A DNA stretch of 7,335 nt from NCBI GenBank assembly GCA_025210575.1, contig JAOARK010000043.1:1-7335 (forward strand), written 5' to 3'. The notes beneath the pieces were generated by a model, which saw nothing but the letters and a program-made list of their open reading frames with translations, searched no databases and was not told the DNA's origin. Origin of the DNA: Schleiferiaceae bacterium. Lineage in GTDB: Bacteria > Bacteroidota > Bacteroidia > Flavobacteriales > Schleiferiaceae. Shown here in pieces: positions 5,360 to 7,335 of the stretch (position 1 is the first letter of the stretch; the number at the start of each line of letters is the position of its first letter). The position numbers and the translations under genes are program-made.

Positions 5360-6367
5360 ATGGCTAAACGCGCTATGAACTGTCTGTTATTCAGACTCGT
5401 TTTATTGTTAGTCGGCAGTAACTTAGTTGCTGCCGATATTTCTGTTCAACCTCAATCTATTTCAGGGGTTATTCAATTGCCTCCTCAATGGAATAGAATG
5501 GCTTATTTGTGTTATATCCCCAATTTAAATGAACGCTTCACTATATCTAATAGCATGATTATAGATGAAGCTAAAATCAATGATACAGGATACTTTCATT
5601 TCAATACCGAATTTTTACCCAAAGAAAAAGGCTTGTACCGAATACATGTGACTAAACGAGGCTACCCCAGAGCTTCATTGACCATAGGTGGTAAAGCTCA
5701 AAATTTTCAATTTCTCATAGCAGATAAAGATGTCTCACTTTATTTGGAAAACTCAGATACTACTCAACCTTTCCAATCACTCTTTTGTAAAGACGATCGA
5801 TCTAACAAGAATATATACTGGGTTAATGAATGGGTTCAATTTGCAGACAGTGCTCACTTTGCAGGTTCCACTTTAAAAAAAGAATTGGTTGTAAATGCCA
5901 TTAGTGATAAACTCAGGCTTTTTGCCGATTCATGTAGCGACCCGATAGCTGCTTTGTATGCGCTATACAACAGCGATTTTGAAAGAAATGCCATAATCAA
6001 TGAAGCGTACTATGATCGGTTCTTAAACAAATGGGACAATGAGAATTCTGACTATTTCAGAACATTTGCCGCAAATTTCAACAAATCAACTTCTTCAAAA
6101 TCAAACTTTAATTGGTTATGGATTGTGGTGATTTCTTTTTTAGGAGGTGCTTCAATCAGTTGGTTTATCCTGAGAAGAAAACCTGAAAAAAAGCTCGAAG
6201 AAGCACTCAGCATTCAAGAAAGAAAAGTGTATCACCTTTTGAAACAAGGAAAATCAAACAAAGAAATTTCAGAAGAATACAACATAGGAGTAAACACTGT
6301 CAAATCACACGTAAGTAGCATTTACGCTAAACTAAAAGTCAAATCAAGAAAGGAACTTTTAGACTAA
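5360..6367 (+). CDS. membrane-spanning LuxR/GerE-type transcriptional regulator with periplasmic domain
   Basis: This 335-residue protein has four visible parts. The first is an N-terminal signal sequence (residues 1-25, basic MAKR then LLFRLVLLLVG, possible cleavage after VAA). The second is a predicted periplasmic region (26-250) that starts with a beta-rich domain (about 33-131, ISGVIQL to VSLYLENSD) resembling the DUF4369-like domains of Bacteroidota and continues as a more helical part. The third is a transmembrane helix (NWLWIVVISFLGGASISWFI, 251-270) followed by RRK, a positive-inside stop. The fourth is a C-terminal LuxR/GerE helix-turn-helix (283-335) with LSIQERKVYHLLKQGKSNKEI and NIGVNTVKSHVSSIYAKL. 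It has no receiver, kinase or TPR domain, so it would be a one-component regulator binding DNA from the membrane. The ATG at 5360 is taken, 5 bp after the preceding stop; Met6 (5375) is a possible alternative. The signal sensed and the target genes are unknown. Confidence 0.88.
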   Translation: MAKRAMNCLLFRLVLLLVGSNLVAADISVQPQSISGVIQLPPQWNRMAYLCYIPNLNERFTISNSMIIDEAKINDTGYFHFNTEFLPKEKGLYRIHVTKRGYPRASLTIGGKAQNFQFLIADKDVSLYLENSDTTQPFQSLFCKDDRSNKNIYWVNEWVQFADSAHFAGSTLKKELVVNAISDKLRLFADSCSDPIAALYALYNSDFERNAIINEAYYDRFLNKWDNENSDYFRTFAANFNKSTSSKSNFNWLWIVVISFLGGASISWFILRRKPEKKLEEALSIQERKVYHLLKQGKSNKEISEEYNIGVNTVKSHVSSIYAKLKVKSRKELLD

Positions 6368-6385
6368 TATTCAAGAGGTTAACTA

Positions 6386-6402
6386 AGTGTACTTTTTACA
6401 CT
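6386..6402 (+). terminator. hairpin after the LuxR-type regulator
   Basis: AGTGTA (6386-6391) and TACACT (6397-6402) form a perfect 6-bp stem around a CTTTT loop, 18 bp after the regulator's stop. Further AT pairing outside (TTAA on each side) is possible with mismatches. The downstream sequence is AT-rich but lacks a proper T tract, so it could be a weak terminator or only a 3' end-stabilising hairpin. Confidence 0.35.
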
Positions 6403-6480
6403 AATTTAATGTGCGTGCATAGCTTTTTAGACCATTGATACTCAGTATAATTAACCAACAAATCATTGTCAAAAAAAACA

Positions 6481-6512
6481 TTAGTCCAAGCCACTAAAAA
6501 ACAATACTTTCG
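6481..6512 (+). promoter_or_regulatory. promoter candidate for GAPDH
   Basis: TACTTTCG at 6505-6512 matches the Bacteroidota -7 consensus TAnnTTTG with one mismatch. TTAG at 6481-6484 is a weak -33 candidate with a 20-bp spacer. The implied start near 6518 gives a leader of about 30 bases. Codon choice in the gene behind it (many GGT, CGT, GCT) suggests high expression, which fits a dedicated promoter. The rest of the 6403-6480 gap shows nothing else I can support. Confidence 0.4.
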
Positions 6513-6547
6513 CGGCAAATTTTGAAACTTAAAAACAAGTTTAAAGC

Positions 6548-7335
6548 ATGACAAAAGTGTATGAACAATCAGTAAGAACCAGAGTTGCAGAAGAAAAACT
6601 GGCTACTGAATTCATCAAAGCAATTAGCGATTTGTTTTATGATAAAGGTGTAGAAACTGTTCTATTCAGAAATCAAGTTATTGACAAGCGTCCAAGCGAA
6701 ATCTTGAACTTGCATGACTACGCCAGAAAATTTGTTGGTAAAAATATCACCATCCAAATTACCGTAGCATTATTGAATGAAGTGTTGAATTCTAACATTT
6801 GCCCTTCTCGTTTCGACATTGGTCGTTTAGCAGCAGAGTATGTTGAAGAAGGAAGCAACTTTGAATCTATGTCTGCTTTTGTTGGTGAAAAACTTGCTGA
6901 CTTCATCGGTCAAGAAGTTGCTACTGAGCCAACAGATGTTGTGCTTTATGGCTTTGGTCGTATCGGACGTTTGGTTGCTCGTGAGTTAATCGCTCAAGAA
7001 GGTAAAGGAGAGCAATTGAGATTACGTGCTATTGTTGTACGTGGTGATGTTGCATCTTCACTAGAGAAAAGAGCTTCTTTATTGAGAATTGATACTGTTC
7101 ATGGTGCATTCCCTGGAACTGTTGAAGCGGATATTGAAAACGAGTGTTTGATCATTGACGGACGTCCTGTAAACATTATTTCTGCAAACGCTCCAGAAGA
7201 GATCGATTACCAATCTTTTGGAATTAACAACGCTTTAATTATTGATAATACTGGTGCATTTAGAGATGATGTTGCTTTGGCTCGTCACTTAAAAGCCAAA
7301 GGTGCTAGCAAAGTATTGTTAACTGCTCCTGGTAA
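6548..7335 (+). CDS. gap: glyceraldehyde-3-phosphate dehydrogenase, long form with N-terminal extension (cut by right edge)
   Basis: The frame from ATG 6548 is open to the window end (262 codons). The first 128 or so residues (MTKVYEQSVRTRVAEEK onward) are a mostly helical extension not found in standard GAPDH. The NAD-binding Rossmann fold then starts: DVVLYGFGRIGRLVAREL (130-147) with Gly135, Gly137 and Gly140 forming the GxGxxG loop. AIVVRGD (161-167), LLRIDTVHGAF (178-188) and IIDGRPVNII (202-211) follow, then NTGAFRDDVALARHLKAKGA (234-253) and KVLLTAPG. These match GAPDH in order. The catalytic Cys of the S-x-x-C-T motif lies beyond the edge. Long GAPDHs of about 480 residues are common in Bacteroidota. 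The enzyme oxidises glyceraldehyde-3-phosphate with NAD(P) and phosphate in glycolysis or gluconeogenesis, in the cytoplasm. Codon use (GGT, CGT, GCT rich) differs from the upstream genes and suggests high expression. Confidence 0.95.
   Translation, partial: MTKVYEQSVRTRVAEEKLATEFIKAISDLFYDKGVETVLFRNQVIDKRPSEILNLHDYARKFVGKNITIQITVALLNEVLNSNICPSRFDIGRLAAEYVEEGSNFESMSAFVGEKLADFIGQEVATEPTDVVLYGFGRIGRLVARELIAQEGKGEQLRLRAIVVRGDVASSLEKRASLLRIDTVHGAFPGTVEADIENECLIIDGRPVNIISANAPEEIDYQSFGINNALIIDNTGAFRDDVALARHLKAKGASKVLLTAPG

Noticed and set aside
6718..6906. Minus-strand 62-codon open frame
   Set aside because: It is antisense to the GAPDH N-terminal extension, which is unmistakably coding on the plus strand and continues to the window edge.
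1..7335. CRISPR arrays, tRNA or rRNA genes, insertion sequences, integrase or phage genes
   Set aside because: I looked for regularly spaced repeats, cloverleaf-like sequences, transposase motifs and terminal inverted repeats and saw none.

Overview
The window looks like a piece of a Bacteroidota chromosome, most likely a marine or aquatic Flavobacteriia-type lineage. The DNA is AT-rich. Start codons follow A-rich leaders rather than strong Shine-Dalgarno sequences, and several gaps hold TAnnTTTG-like -7 elements of the Bacteroidota promoter type. Signal peptides end in the style (A/S)-Q, and lipoboxes are followed by Lys/Ser-rich linkers. The last gene is the long, N-terminally extended GAPDH common in this phylum. 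Every gene I support lies on the plus strand.

Layout: (a) 1-263 is the C-terminal end of a GNAT acetyltransferase cut by the left edge, followed by a weak hairpin. (b) 350-4772 is a run of five co-directional genes with gaps of 10, 29, 18 and 61 bp. They are a DUF218/YdcF-like lipoprotein, a bestrophin-family channel, an unrecognised 80-aa secreted protein, a GH53 endo-beta-1,4-galactanase lipoprotein and a secreted S41-family peptidase. A good -7 element just before the GH53 start suggests a second transcription start inside the run. (c) 4773-4919 is a non-coding gap with a promoter candidate and two related operator-like repeats. (d) 4920-6367 is a two-gene unit with a 5-bp gap: a small secreted beta-rich protein, then a membrane-spanning regulator with a periplasmic domain, one transmembrane helix and a cytoplasmic LuxR/GerE helix-turn-helix. 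(e) 6368-6547 is a non-coding gap with a hairpin and a promoter candidate. (f) 6548 to the right edge is the start of a GAPDH gene that runs out of the window before its catalytic cysteine.

How the genes work together: four of the five products in (b) carry export signals and the other is an inner-membrane channel, so this is a cell-envelope block. The galactanase stands alone, with no SusC/SusD pair in view, so this is not a classical polysaccharide utilisation locus within the window. The most distinctive item is the pair in (d). It has the architecture of a one-component envelope sensor that carries its own DNA-binding domain and is co-encoded with a secreted protein that could be its ligand, cargo or target. 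That link is inference from architecture and spacing, not from any recognised described system.
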